Source: Paracoccaceae bacterium
GTDB lineage: Bacteria; Pseudomonadota; Alphaproteobacteria; Rhodobacterales; Rhodobacteraceae
NCBI GenBank assembly: GCA_024636555.1
Contig: JAGXGW010000070.1
Coordinates: 1-60,386, forward strand
Reading direction: 5' to 3'
DNA length: 60,386 nt
The first letter of the stretch is position 1; every line of letters begins with the position of its first letter. Shown here one piece after another: positions 45,683-54,241 of the stretch. The notes under the pieces are model-generated. The model did no database searches, was not told the origin of the DNA, and saw only the letters and a program-made list of their open reading frames with translations. Position numbers and translations under genes: made by a program.

Positions 45683-45763
45683 ATGGACCTGACACCTCTC
45701 CGGATGCGCGTGATGCGACCGGCCGGACTGCGCCAGCCCTCAACCCGTCAGGTGAGACGATGA
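45683..45763 (+). CDS. Arginine-rich 26-residue upstream ORF
   Basis: ATG at 45683 with AAGGACCAAGGG upstream. It runs 26 codons (MDLTPLRMRVMRPAGLRQPS, then TRQVRR) and its TGA overlaps the ATG of the next gene as ATGA. Seven of 26 residues are arginine. The spacing and overlap favour a leader peptide that couples translation of the gamma-glutamyl ligase gene. It has no homologue that I recognise. Confidence 0.4.
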   Translation: MDLTPLRMRVMRPAGLRQPSTRQVRR

Positions 45764-47094
45764 AGAACTGGCTGAGAAAGCACCCCGAGGTGCGCACGAT
45801 CCGCGTGGCCGCTGCCGATCTGAACGCGCAGGCGCGCGGCAAACGTGTGCCGACGCGCTTTGCCGACAAGGTGGTCGATGAAGGTACGCGCTTTCCGCTG
45901 TCGGTATTGAACCTCGATATCTGGGGCGAGGATATCGACGACAGCCCGCTCGTCTTCGAGACCGGCGATGCCGATGGTGTGCTGAAACCGACAGAGCGCG
46001 GCTTTCTGCCGATGCCTTGGCTGGAGGGGCCGACCGCCCTGCTGCCCATCTGGATGTTCCGCGAGGATGGCCGCCCCTACGAGGGCGATCCGCGCCATGC
46101 GCTGCGGGCCGTGGTGGACCGCTACAAGGCGCGCGGCCTGACGCCCGTTGTGGCGGTGGAGCTTGAGTTCTTCCTGATCGACGATTCGGGCCGCAAGCTG
46201 CAAGTGCCCGTCAGCCCCCGCTCCGGCAAGCGACGCAAGGCGGCGGAAACCCTGTCGATCCGGGCACTCGATGCTTTTGATACCTTCTTCACCGACCTTT
46301 ACGAGGCCTGCGAGGAAATGGACATTCCCGCCGACACCGCCATTTCCGAGGCGGGTCTGGGCCAGTTCGAGGTCAACCTGATGCATTGCGACGACGCGCT
46401 GCGCGCCGCCGATGATGCATGGCTGTTCAAGATGCTCGTCAAGGGTCTGGCGCGGCGTCACGGCTTTGCCGCCTCGTTCATGGCCAAGCCTTATGAAGAT
46501 TACGCAGGTTCCGGCCTGCACACACATTTCTCCGTTCTGGACGCCGAAGGGCACAACATTTTTGATGATGGCGGCCCTCATGGCACAGAAACATTGCGCC
46601 ATGCGGTGGCGGGTTGCCTGAACGCGATGATCGGATCGACGCTGGTTTTCGCACCGCATTGGAACAGCTATGACCGGATGGTTCCGGGCGCACATGCGCC
46701 CACAGGCATCTGCTGGGGCTACGAGAACCGCACGGCGGCGGTGCGTATCCCCTCAGGCAGTTCCAAGGCGCGGCGGATCGAGCACCGCGTGGCCGGCGGC
46801 GACGTGAACCCCTATCTGATGCTGGCCGCGATCCTCGGCTCCGCGCTCAACGGGATGGACGACAAGAACGAGCCGCCCGCGCCGGTCACCGGCAATGCCT
46901 ATGCGCTGGATCTGCCGCAGGTGCCCACGACATGGGCAGATGCCATCCACGCCTTCGAGACCAGCCCGGAGATCGCGCGTGTCTTTCCACCCGAACTGGT
47001 GCGCAACTTCGTGCTGACCAAGCGGCAGGAGCTGCATTACATGGGCGAACTGACCCCGGAAGAGCGGGTCGAGATCTATCTCGACACGGTCTGA
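45760..47094 (+). CDS. Glutamine synthetase family protein (PuuA-like gamma-glutamyl ligase), copy 1
   Basis: A 444-residue GS-III/PuuA-type ligase that probably couples glutamate to an amine. VAVELEFFLIDDSG, AGLGQFEVNLMHCDDALRAA, ASFMAKPYEDYAGSGLHTHF, and GYENRTAAVRIP then RIEHRVAGGDVNPYL are the metal, glutamate and ATP-site motifs. Copy 2 lies 0.8 kb downstream. The cluster (ABC transporter, amidotransferase, FAD oxidase) fits gamma-glutamylation of polyamines or related amines, not nitrogen assimilation. Confidence 0.88.
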   Translation: MKNWLRKHPEVRTIRVAAADLNAQARGKRVPTRFADKVVDEGTRFPLSVLNLDIWGEDIDDSPLVFETGDADGVLKPTERGFLPMPWLEGPTALLPIWMFREDGRPYEGDPRHALRAVVDRYKARGLTPVVAVELEFFLIDDSGRKLQVPVSPRSGKRRKAAETLSIRALDAFDTFFTDLYEACEEMDIPADTAISEAGLGQFEVNLMHCDDALRAADDAWLFKMLVKGLARRHGFAASFMAKPYEDYAGSGLHTHFSVLDAEGHNIFDDGGPHGTETLRHAVAGCLNAMIGSTLVFAPHWNSYDRMVPGAHAPTGICWGYENRTAAVRIPSGSSKARRIEHRVAGGDVNPYLMLAAILGSALNGMDDKNEPPAPVTGNAYALDLPQVPTTWADAIHAFETSPEIARVFPPELVRNFVLTKRQELHYMGELTPEERVEIYLDTV

Positions 47095-47188
47095 CAGGCG
47101 ATAGCCCAGCCAGCCCCCTTGCAGTGCCCCTCTTGCAGTGCAAAGGGGGCTTGGCTACCATTCCGACCAATCCAAAATCTGGTGATCC

Positions 47189-47872
47189 ATGAAAATCGGC
47201 ATCCTGCAAACCGGCCATTCCCCTGACGAGGTCAGGGGGGACCTCGGCGATTATGCCGATATGTTCACCCGTATCTTGGGTGGGCATGACTTCGACTTCG
47301 TCTCCTATGACGTGGTCGATATGGTCTTTCCCAATGGTCCGGAGGCGGCGGACGGCTGGCTGATCACCGGCTCCAAACACGGGGCCTACGAGGATCATCC
47401 GTGGATCGCGCCGCTGGAAGAGCTGATCCGCGCCATCCGCGATGCGGGCAAGCCGCTGATCGGGGTGTGTTTCGGCCACCAGATCATCGCGCAGGCTTTG
47501 GGCGGCAAGGTCGAGAAATATACCGGCGGCTGGGCTGTCGGCCCCACCACCTATGATTTCGAGGGCACGCCCCTGACGCTGAATGCATGGCATCAGGATC
47601 AGGTTGTCGCCTTGCCGGAAGGCGCGCGAGTGCTGGCGTCCAACCCGTTCTGCGCCAATGCCGCAATGGCGATCGGTGATACGATCCTGACCATCCAACC
47701 GCATCCCGAATTCAGCAAGTCCATGCTCGAGGCGCTGATCACCCACCGCGCCCCCGGAGTGGTGCCCGCCGACCAGATCGCAGAGGCCAAAGCGCAACTG
47801 AACCGGCCACTGGATGCCACCCGCTTTGCAGACCGCATGGCGGCCTTCTTCAAAAGGACCGCAACACAATGA
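47189..47872 (+). CDS. Class I glutamine amidotransferase (possible gamma-glutamyl hydrolase, PuuD-like role)
   Basis: A 227-residue amidotransferase-fold protein: nucleophile Cys in IGVCFGHQIIAQALGG and catalytic His-Glu in TIQPHPEFS. It belongs to the GMP-synthase-like stand-alone group rather than classical PuuD. Between two gamma-glutamyl ligases it may remove the glutamyl group at the end of the pathway. The stop overlaps the second ligase start (ATGA). Confidence 0.83.
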   Translation: MKIGILQTGHSPDEVRGDLGDYADMFTRILGGHDFDFVSYDVVDMVFPNGPEAADGWLITGSKHGAYEDHPWIAPLEELIRAIRDAGKPLIGVCFGHQIIAQALGGKVEKYTGGWAVGPTTYDFEGTPLTLNAWHQDQVVALPEGARVLASNPFCANAAMAIGDTILTIQPHPEFSKSMLEALITHRAPGVVPADQIAEAKAQLNRPLDATRFADRMAAFFKRTATQ

Positions 47873-49227
47873 CCGACTGGACCCACCGTCTTCCCGAATC
47901 CGCGCGCCTTTTTCTGGAGAACCGCCGCCTCGACGAGGTGGAATGCATCATCTCGGACCTGCCGGGCATCGCGCGCGGCAAGGCTGTGCCTGCCAGCAAA
48001 TTCGCGCGGCAGGATTACTTCCATCTGCCGGATTCGATCTTTTTCCAGACCATCACCGGCGACTGGGGCGAGGCTGCAGGCGCGGAAGGATTCATCGAGC
48101 GTGACATGATTCTGCGCCCCGATATGAGCACCGCCACCGCCGCACCATGGACTGGCGACTGGACCTTACAGGTGATCCACGATGCCTTTGACCGCAAGGG
48201 CGCGCCGATCCCCTATGCGCCGCGCAATGTGCTGCGCCGCGTGGTCGAGCTTTATCACGCGCAGGGCTGGGAGCCTGTCGTGGCCCCCGAGATGGAATTC
48301 TATCTCGTCGCCCGCAATCTGGACCCGGCCAAGAAGATCGAACCGATGATGGGCCGGTCGGGCCGCCCCGCCGCCGCGCGTCAGGCCTATTCGATGACGG
48401 CGGTGGACGAGTTCGGCCCTGTCATTGACGATATCTACGATTTCGCCGAGGCGCAGGGCTTCGAGATCGACGGGATCACGCAGGAAGGCGGCGCGGGCCA
48501 GTTGGAGATCAACCTGCTGCACGGCGATCCGATCAAGCTGGCCGACGAGGTGTTCTATTTCAAGCGCCTGATCCGAGAGGCGGCTTTGCGCCACGATTGC
48601 TTCGCCACTTTCATGGCCAAACCCATCGCCGACGAGCCGGGCAGCGCGATGCATATCCACCATTCCGTGCTGGATATGGAGACAGGGCAGAACCTGTTTT
48701 CCGGCCCGCAGGGTGGCGAGACGGATGCGTTTTTCCACTTCATCGGCGGGATGCAGAAGCACCTGCCCTCGGCAATTGCGGTGCTCGCGCCCTATGTGAA
48801 CAGCTACCGCCGTTATGTGAAGGACCACGCCGCCCCGATCAATCTGGAATGGGGCCGCGACAACCGCACGACAGGCATCCGCGTGCCGCTGTCCAGCCCC
48901 GGCTCACGCCGCGTCGAGAACCGGCTCGCGGGCATGGATTGCAACCCCTATCTGGGCATCGCCGTCAGCCTTGCCTGCGGCTATCTTGGCATGATGCAGG
49001 AAAACTGGCCCGACAAGCAGTTCAAGGGCGACGCCTATGAAGGCGAGGGCGATATCCCGCGCGTGATGGGCGACGCGCTGGACCTGTTCGAGGACGCGAA
49101 GGATTTGCACGCGGTGCTGGGACCGGATTTCGCCCGCGTCTACTCCATCGTGAAACGCGCGGAATACGAGGAATTCCTGCAAGTCATCAGCCCGTGGGAG
49201 CGTGAGCACCTGCTGCTGAACGTGTAA
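47869..49227 (+). CDS. Glutamine synthetase family protein (PuuA-like gamma-glutamyl ligase), copy 2
   Basis: A 452-residue ligase: VVAPEMEFYLVARNLDPA, GGAGQLEINLLHGDPIKLAD, ATFMAKPIADEPGSAMHIHH, GRDNRTTGIRVP and RVENRLAGMDCNPYLG. It is only moderately like copy 1, so the two probably act on different amines or form a hetero-oligomer. It is coupled to the amidotransferase gene. Confidence 0.9.
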   Translation: MTDWTHRLPESARLFLENRRLDEVECIISDLPGIARGKAVPASKFARQDYFHLPDSIFFQTITGDWGEAAGAEGFIERDMILRPDMSTATAAPWTGDWTLQVIHDAFDRKGAPIPYAPRNVLRRVVELYHAQGWEPVVAPEMEFYLVARNLDPAKKIEPMMGRSGRPAAARQAYSMTAVDEFGPVIDDIYDFAEAQGFEIDGITQEGGAGQLEINLLHGDPIKLADEVFYFKRLIREAALRHDCFATFMAKPIADEPGSAMHIHHSVLDMETGQNLFSGPQGGETDAFFHFIGGMQKHLPSAIAVLAPYVNSYRRYVKDHAAPINLEWGRDNRTTGIRVPLSSPGSRRVENRLAGMDCNPYLGIAVSLACGYLGMMQENWPDKQFKGDAYEGEGDIPRVMGDALDLFEDAKDLHAVLGPDFARVYSIVKRAEYEEFLQVISPWEREHLLLNV

Positions 49228-49268
49228 GGCGCAGGCTTAAGAGGGGACCGGATTACGCGGGCGTGGTC

Positions 49269-49322
49269 GGGGGCGCTGCCCCCAGCCTGCGGCTTCCCCC
49301 GGGATATTTTTGGCAAGAAGAA
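49269..49322 (+). repeat. Dispersed intergenic repeat with hairpin (GGGGGC-GCT-GCCCCC)
   Basis: A GGGGGC / GCCCCC hairpin (49269-49283), then GCCTGCGGC (49285-49293) and GGATATTT ... GGCAAGAAGAA (49302-49322). The last two blocks recur at 8768-8800 in the same order. It lies between the second ligase and the FAD oxidase. Confidence 0.6.
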
Positions 49323-49355
49323 ACGGGCGCGCCTTGGCCCCGTGGGAGATGCGCG

Positions 49356-50660
49356 ATGGATCTGCTTTTTTCCAACGACCGGCAGGGAGAGTATCCGCCA
49401 AGCTGGTATGCCGCCACGGCCCATCCGGCACCGCGCCACCCGGCCCTGCAAGGCGAGACGCGCGCCGATGTCTGCGTGGTCGGCGCAGGCTATACCGGAT
49501 TGTCGGCGGCCCTGCATCTGGCCGAGCGCGGCTTTGACGTGGTGCTGCTCGAGGCGCATCGCGTGGGTTTTGGCGCTTCGGGGCGCAATGGCGGGCAGTT
49601 GGGATCGGGCCAGCGGCAGGATCAGGCGAGCCTCGAGAAAATGCTCGGCAAGGCCGAAGCGCAGCGGCTATGGGCGCTTGGCGAGGAAGCCAAGGATCTG
49701 GTCAAGGGTCTGATCGAGAAACACGAGATCGATTGCGATCTGAAACCCGGCGTCGCATGGACCACGTTCTCGGCAAGCGAAACAGCGGATCTGCACCGTT
49801 ACGTCGATCTGTTGCAGCGCGATTACGGTTATGATCAGGTCAGAGCGCTGGATGCGGCGGCCTGTCAGGCGCTATGCCCCTCGCCTGCCTATCACGGCGG
49901 GCTGCTGGATATGGGGGCGGGCCATCTGCATCCGCTGAACTTTGCGCTGGGACTGGCGCGCGCGGCCACGGCGGCGGGCGTGCGGATTTTCGAGAATACC
50001 CATGTCACCGGCCTTGACGAGGGCGGTCGCGTGACGGTGCGGACAAGCGGCGGGCAAGTATCGGCGGATCATGTCGTGCTGGCCTGCAACGGGTATTTGG
50101 GCGGGTTGAACGGCAAGGTTGCGGCGCGTGTGATGCCGATCAACAACTTCGTGGGGGCAACCGAACCTCTGGGCGATGACGCCGCGCGCGTGCTGACCCG
50201 TGATATCGCGGTGGCCGACAGCAAATTCGTGGTGAATTACTTCCGCCTCAGCGCCGACAAGCGGCTGCTGTTCGGGGGCGGCGAAAGTTATGGCTACCGT
50301 TTTCCGAGCGATCTCGCGGCCAAGATCCGCAAGCCGATGACCGAGATCTTCCCCCACCTGAGGGATGTGCGGTTGGATTACGCATGGGGCGGCACACTGG
50401 CGATCACGATGAAGCGCCTGCCCTATCTGGCGCGCGTCGCCCCCAATATCCTGAGCGCGTCGGGCTATTCGGGCCACGGGGTCGGTACGGCCACCCATGC
50501 GGGCTATCTGATGGCGCAGGCCATTGCCGGTCAGGCCGAGGGGTTCGACACGATGGCGCGCATCCCCAATACGCCGTTTCCCGGAGGAGTTGCCCTGCGC
50601 AACCCGTTGCTGATCCTCGCGATGACATGGTTTTCCCTGCGCGACCGCTTGGGGATCTGA
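49356..50660 (+). CDS. FAD-dependent amine oxidoreductase (PuuB-like)
   Basis: A DAO-family flavoenzyme of 434 residues: dinucleotide-binding CVVGAGYTGLSAALHLAERG, then GASGRNGGQLGSGQRQD and the C-terminal SGYSGHGVGTATHAGYLMAQ. It resembles gamma-glutamylputrescine oxidase, which oxidises the glutamylated amine to an aldehyde. GGGAG seven bases before the ATG at 49356 sets the start. No aldehyde dehydrogenase is present, so PuuC must lie elsewhere. Confidence 0.87.
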   Translation: MDLLFSNDRQGEYPPSWYAATAHPAPRHPALQGETRADVCVVGAGYTGLSAALHLAERGFDVVLLEAHRVGFGASGRNGGQLGSGQRQDQASLEKMLGKAEAQRLWALGEEAKDLVKGLIEKHEIDCDLKPGVAWTTFSASETADLHRYVDLLQRDYGYDQVRALDAAACQALCPSPAYHGGLLDMGAGHLHPLNFALGLARAATAAGVRIFENTHVTGLDEGGRVTVRTSGGQVSADHVVLACNGYLGGLNGKVAARVMPINNFVGATEPLGDDAARVLTRDIAVADSKFVVNYFRLSADKRLLFGGGESYGYRFPSDLAAKIRKPMTEIFPHLRDVRLDYAWGGTLAITMKRLPYLARVAPNILSASGYSGHGVGTATHAGYLMAQAIAGQAEGFDTMARIPNTPFPGGVALRNPLLILAMTWFSLRDRLGI

Positions 50661-50762
50661 GCCACATATCCGCCAAAAACCCTCATGCGCGCATTTGGGA
50701 CTTGAGTGACAGCGGGGATCGTTTAAAAATCCTGAAAAGAGTATTCAGGAAAGCCGAAACGC

Positions 50763-51992
50763 ATGTCGCTCGATTCCCCTGCCGCCCTTCCCCCCAACAC
50801 CTATGATGCCGAACCGATTCCGCCTGCCGCGCGGGCCGAGATCGAGCGGTTGCTGCAATCGGGCGACCTGTTCCGCTACACGACCGAAGCCTCTCCCGTG
50901 GCGCTGCTGGAACAGGAGTTCGCGGCGCTGATGGGCACGCGCTATGCGCTAGCGGTATCCTCCTGCTCCGCCGCGCTGTTTTTGTCGCTCAAGGCGCTGG
51001 ACCTGCCACGCGGGGCGCGCGTGCTGATTCCGGCCTTTACCTTTGCGGCGGTGCCCTCCTCCATCGTGCATGCCGACTGCGTGCCGGTGCTGTGCGAGGT
51101 GGGCACAAATTACCGGATCGATCTGGATGATTTCGCCGCCAAGCTGGGGGATGTGCAGGCCGTGATGATCAGCCATATGCGCGGTCATACTTCGGATATG
51201 GATGCGATCATGGCTTTGTGCGATGCGCGCGGCCTTCCGGTGATCGAGGATGCGGCCCATTCGCTGGGCACCACATGGCATGGCAGGATCATCGGCTCTA
51301 TCGGCAAGATCGGTTGTTTTTCCTTTCAGAGCTACAAGCTGCTCAATGCCGGTGAAGGCGGTATCCTGATCAGCGATGATGCCGATCTGGTGGCCCGCGC
51401 CGTGATCATGTCCGGCGCCTACGAGCATAACTGGAAAAAGCACGGCGGCCATGCGCCACAGGATCAGGCCGATCTGGAGGCCGCCTTTGCCCGCTGGCAG
51501 AACAAACTGCCGCTTTATAACCTGCGCCTGAACAACCTGAGTGCGGCAATCATCCGCCCCCAACTGGGCGAGATGGCCCGCCGCGTGGCTGACGGGCGGC
51601 GCAACCATGACCATGTCGCGGCCAGACTTAACCAGTCGCCGTGGATCGAGGTACCGGAAAAGCTGGCCCCCGAAGAGCGCGCGCCGGATTCCATCCAGTT
51701 CAATATGGTGGGGATGAGCGATGCCGAGATGCTCGCCTTTGCCGCCGCTGCCGCCGCGCGCGGCGTCAAGGTGCAGGTGTTCGGGTTGAGTGCGGATAAT
51801 GCCCGCGCCTTCTGGAACTGGCAGTTTCTGGGGGATATCCCCGCCCTGCCGCAGACCCGCGCCATGCTGATGCGCGCCTGTGACACGCGCCTGCCTGCGC
51901 GCCTGCAACAGCCCGAACTGGATGCGATTGCCGATGCGCTGGTGGCGGCTGCGCAGGATGTGATGGGCAATCTGCGGGCTTACGGCACCTGA
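50763..51992 (+). CDS. DegT/DnrJ/EryC1/StrS family aminotransferase
   Basis: A PLP-dependent fold type I enzyme of 409 residues. FAVSSCSAALFLSLKALDLP-like sugar-aminotransferase start, IEDAAHSLGTTWHGRIIGSIG, and the PLP lysine in FSFQSYKLLNAGEGG. Family members aminate keto-sugars. No other sugar gene is in the neighbourhood, so the substrate is unclear; an amine-related role with the Puu-like cluster is possible. It faces a LysR gene convergently. Confidence 0.83.
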   Translation: MSLDSPAALPPNTYDAEPIPPAARAEIERLLQSGDLFRYTTEASPVALLEQEFAALMGTRYALAVSSCSAALFLSLKALDLPRGARVLIPAFTFAAVPSSIVHADCVPVLCEVGTNYRIDLDDFAAKLGDVQAVMISHMRGHTSDMDAIMALCDARGLPVIEDAAHSLGTTWHGRIIGSIGKIGCFSFQSYKLLNAGEGGILISDDADLVARAVIMSGAYEHNWKKHGGHAPQDQADLEAAFARWQNKLPLYNLRLNNLSAAIIRPQLGEMARRVADGRRNHDHVAARLNQSPWIEVPEKLAPEERAPDSIQFNMVGMSDAEMLAFAAAAAARGVKVQVFGLSADNARAFWNWQFLGDIPALPQTRAMLMRACDTRLPARLQQPELDAIADALVAAAQDVMGNLRAYGT

Positions 51993-51996
51993 GCGG

Positions 51997-52962
51997 TCAC
52001 AATATCCGCAAATGATCCGCCATGAAGGGATGCGCCTGAACCGCGGGCGTCACAATGATATCGCGCAGCAGCGGGCGTAACTGCGCCGCCACCTGTGTCG
52101 GCATGTCCTGCAACACGCCCTTGCGGGCGGTCAGCGAGATCGTGCGCGAGAGCGGCGCGAAGGGAAGCTCGAACACATCCAGACGGTCGGCCAACCGCCG
52201 CGCCCGCATCAGGGCCAGCGGAGTCAGGATCGTCCAGCCCGCGCCCTGCGCCACAAGAGCAAGGATGGCGTGATAGCTGTCCAGTTCGAAGCGATGCGCC
52301 AGCGTGAGGTTCTGCCGCGCCAGATGCGCCGCGATCATCCGGCCCATGTAATGCCGCGTGGTATATTGCACCAAGGGCAGGGATTTGAGTTGACGCAGCA
52401 CATCCCTGTCCGCCTTGAGCGCGCCTTTGGGCGCGGCCACCACGAAACCTTCGGTCAGCAGCGGGTGCAGCTCCATCCAGTCCGCCTCGGCCCCCATATC
52501 GGCGGCGACGATCACATCGAGCGCGCGCCCGTCCAACTGATCATGCAGATAATGGCTGGCACCGGTTTCCAGCAGGAACTGGCACCCTTTCAGCCCTGCC
52601 GCCAGATCGGTCAGCAGGCGCGGGGTCACATCGGCCTCGAAATCCTCGATCATCCCCAGCCGGAACCGTGTGAGGGCGGACAGATCGGCCATCGCCAGTT
52701 CGGCGCGCGCCAGTGATGCCTCGTTCAGGATGATGCCGGCACGGCGGCGGAACAACTCGCCTGCGGGGGTAAGGGTGACGGGACGGGAATTGCGCTGCAA
52801 CAGCGTGGCCCCGATCGCGCCTTCCAGATTGGTCAGTTGCTGGCTGACCGCCGAGGCGCTGGCACCCAGACGGCGCGCTGCCGCCGAGATGCTGCCTTCC
52901 TCGGCGGTTGCCACGAAAACTTCGATCCCCCAGAGGGTTATCCGGCCGGGGCTGTCGACCAT
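51997..52962 (-). CDS. LysR family transcriptional regulator
   Basis: A 321-residue protein with an N-terminal winged HTH (WGIEVFVATAEEGSISAAAR, RLGASASAVSQQLTNLEGAI), and an effector-binding domain ending at about residue 300. It begins seven bases after the phaR stop, so both may be on one transcript; target unknown. It could also act on the convergent DegT gene. Confidence 0.9.
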   Translation of the reverse strand: MVDSPGRITLWGIEVFVATAEEGSISAAARRLGASASAVSQQLTNLEGAIGATLLQRNSRPVTLTPAGELFRRRAGIILNEASLARAELAMADLSALTRFRLGMIEDFEADVTPRLLTDLAAGLKGCQFLLETGASHYLHDQLDGRALDVIVAADMGAEADWMELHPLLTEGFVVAAPKGALKADRDVLRQLKSLPLVQYTTRHYMGRMIAAHLARQNLTLAHRFELDSYHAILALVAQGAGWTILTPLALMRARRLADRLDVFELPFAPLSRTISLTARKGVLQDMPTQVAAQLRPLLRDIIVTPAVQAHPFMADHLRIL

Positions 52963-52969
52963 GACGGGC

Positions 52970-53539
52970 TTATTTTCCCATCTTGGAGAGTTTTGTCTGC
53001 AGGTCGTGCAACTGGCGTTTTATCTCGTCCAGACCTGCGTCATCCTGATCGGAGCCGTCATCCTCGCGCGCGGGGCCGGATGTTCCAGCGGGCCAGCCGC
53101 CTTTCATGCCGCCGGTCATCGCCTTCATGAAGGCTTCCTGCTGCGCTTGCATCGCCTCGAAACCGGGCATCTTGGCGATGGGGCTGACCTTGGCCATATT
53201 TTCCATCATCTTGTGTTGCCCGTCGCGCAGCATGTCAAAGGACATTGCCAGAAACTGCGGCACAACCGATCCGGCCTGCGTTGTATAGCTGCGGACAAGA
53301 TCCGTGAGCACATTGACCGGCAGCATCGTCTCGCCCCGGCTTTCGTGTTCCGCGATGATCTGAAGCAGGTATTGGCGCGTCAGATCGTCCCCTGATTTGA
53401 GGTCGACAATCTGCACCTCGCGGCCTTCACGGATGAAGCCGGCGATGTCTTCCAGCGTCACGTAATCGCTGGTTTCGGTGTTGTACAGACGGCGACTGGC
53501 GTAACGTTTGATGAGAAGCGTTTTCTTGTCTTCGGCCAT
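52970..53539 (-). CDS. phaR: Polyhydroxyalkanoate synthesis repressor PhaR
   Basis: A DNA- and PHB-binding repressor of 189 residues. LIKRYASRRLYNTETSDYVT and EDIAGFIREGREVQIVDLKS mark the PHB_acc_N domain; the rest includes the PHB-binding region. In the absence of PHB it represses phasin and its own gene. CTGC-type palindromes occur near phaP and between phaC and phaZ, and the region upstream of phaR is also TGC-rich. Confidence 0.93.
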   Translation of the reverse strand: MAEDKKTLLIKRYASRRLYNTETSDYVTLEDIAGFIREGREVQIVDLKSGDDLTRQYLLQIIAEHESRGETMLPVNVLTDLVRSYTTQAGSVVPQFLAMSFDMLRDGQHKMMENMAKVSPIAKMPGFEAMQAQQEAFMKAMTGGMKGGWPAGTSGPAREDDGSDQDDAGLDEIKRQLHDLQTKLSKMGK

Positions 53540-53601
53540 GGGCGTCCCTCCCTTGATGCAGCGACAGCATGCAGCTTATGCGGTTGCAGAACAAAAAGAA
53601 A

Positions 53602-53623
53602 GGGCGGGCACAAAGGCCCGCCC
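53602..53623 (-). terminator. Rho-independent terminator after phaP
   Basis: GGGCGGG / CCCGCCC, a 7-bp stem with an 8-base loop, followed on the minus strand by TTTCTTTTTG. It lies 50 bases after the phasin stop. Confidence 0.8.
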
Positions 53624-53672
53624 ACGCGTGTCGCATCCCAGGGAGGAGAAGAGGATGCGTCAGGTCGCGATC

Positions 53673-54116
53673 TTATTTCGCAGCTGTTTTCTTGACTGCG
53701 GCAGTCGCGTCTTTGGCCGCTTTCTGGGCATGGGCAGTGGCCTCATCGGTCATGTCCTTGCCAGCAGCCATCAGCAGCTCGACTGTTTCCATCTGCATTT
53801 TCTTTGCCACTTCGGCGAAAGCTGCCATGTATTCGGCAGATGCTTCGGCCTGCGCCGTTGCGAAATCAGTCATCGACTTGGCATAATCTGCGGGCTCGGA
53901 TTTCACTTTGGTCATGTCCGACAGCTTCGCCAGCGTATCTTTTGTCCATTTGGTGGAAATCTCGGTCGATTTTTCAGCCGCTGTCAGCGCCAGACCCGAG
54001 AGTTTCTCGTTCAGCGACGCCTGCGTCTTGAACGCGTCTTCCATGGATTTCGTGTCGACGGGGAATGCGCCCATCGCGTCTTTCATCATTGCGGTGTAAT
54101 CTTGTGTCTTAGCCAT
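53673..54116 (-). CDS. phaP: Phasin
   Basis: PHB-granule-coating protein of 147 residues. It is alanine- and lysine-rich with a long amphipathic helical core (LSGLALTAAEKSTEISTKWT, FATAQAEASAEYMAAFAEVA) and a KKTAAK tail. The start at 54116 has AAGGA upstream. It controls granule size and number, and it is likely repressed by PhaR through two near-consensus sites at 54179-54219. Confidence 0.87.
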   Translation of the reverse strand: MAKTQDYTAMMKDAMGAFPVDTKSMEDAFKTQASLNEKLSGLALTAAEKSTEISTKWTKDTLAKLSDMTKVKSEPADYAKSMTDFATAQAEASAEYMAAFAEVAKKMQMETVELLMAAGKDMTDEATAHAQKAAKDATAAVKKTAAK

Positions 54117-54178
54117 TGTCTTGATCCTTTCGCTCTCCGGGCCCACCCCGGTTCTTGAAGCTGAACCCAATATGCATG

Positions 54179-54219
54179 CTGCAGCGCGGCATTTCAAGCT
54201 TTTCTATGCCGCAATGCAG
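54179..54219. promoter_or_regulatory. Pair of near-consensus PhaR-type sites upstream of phaP
   Basis: CTGC-AGC-GCGG at 54179-54189 and its mirror form CCGC-AAT-GCAG at 54209-54219. Each differs from CTGC-N3-GCAG by one base. They are 63-103 bases before the phasin start. Confidence 0.5.
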
Positions 54220-54241
54220 CATTTTTTATTGTTGTGGATAT

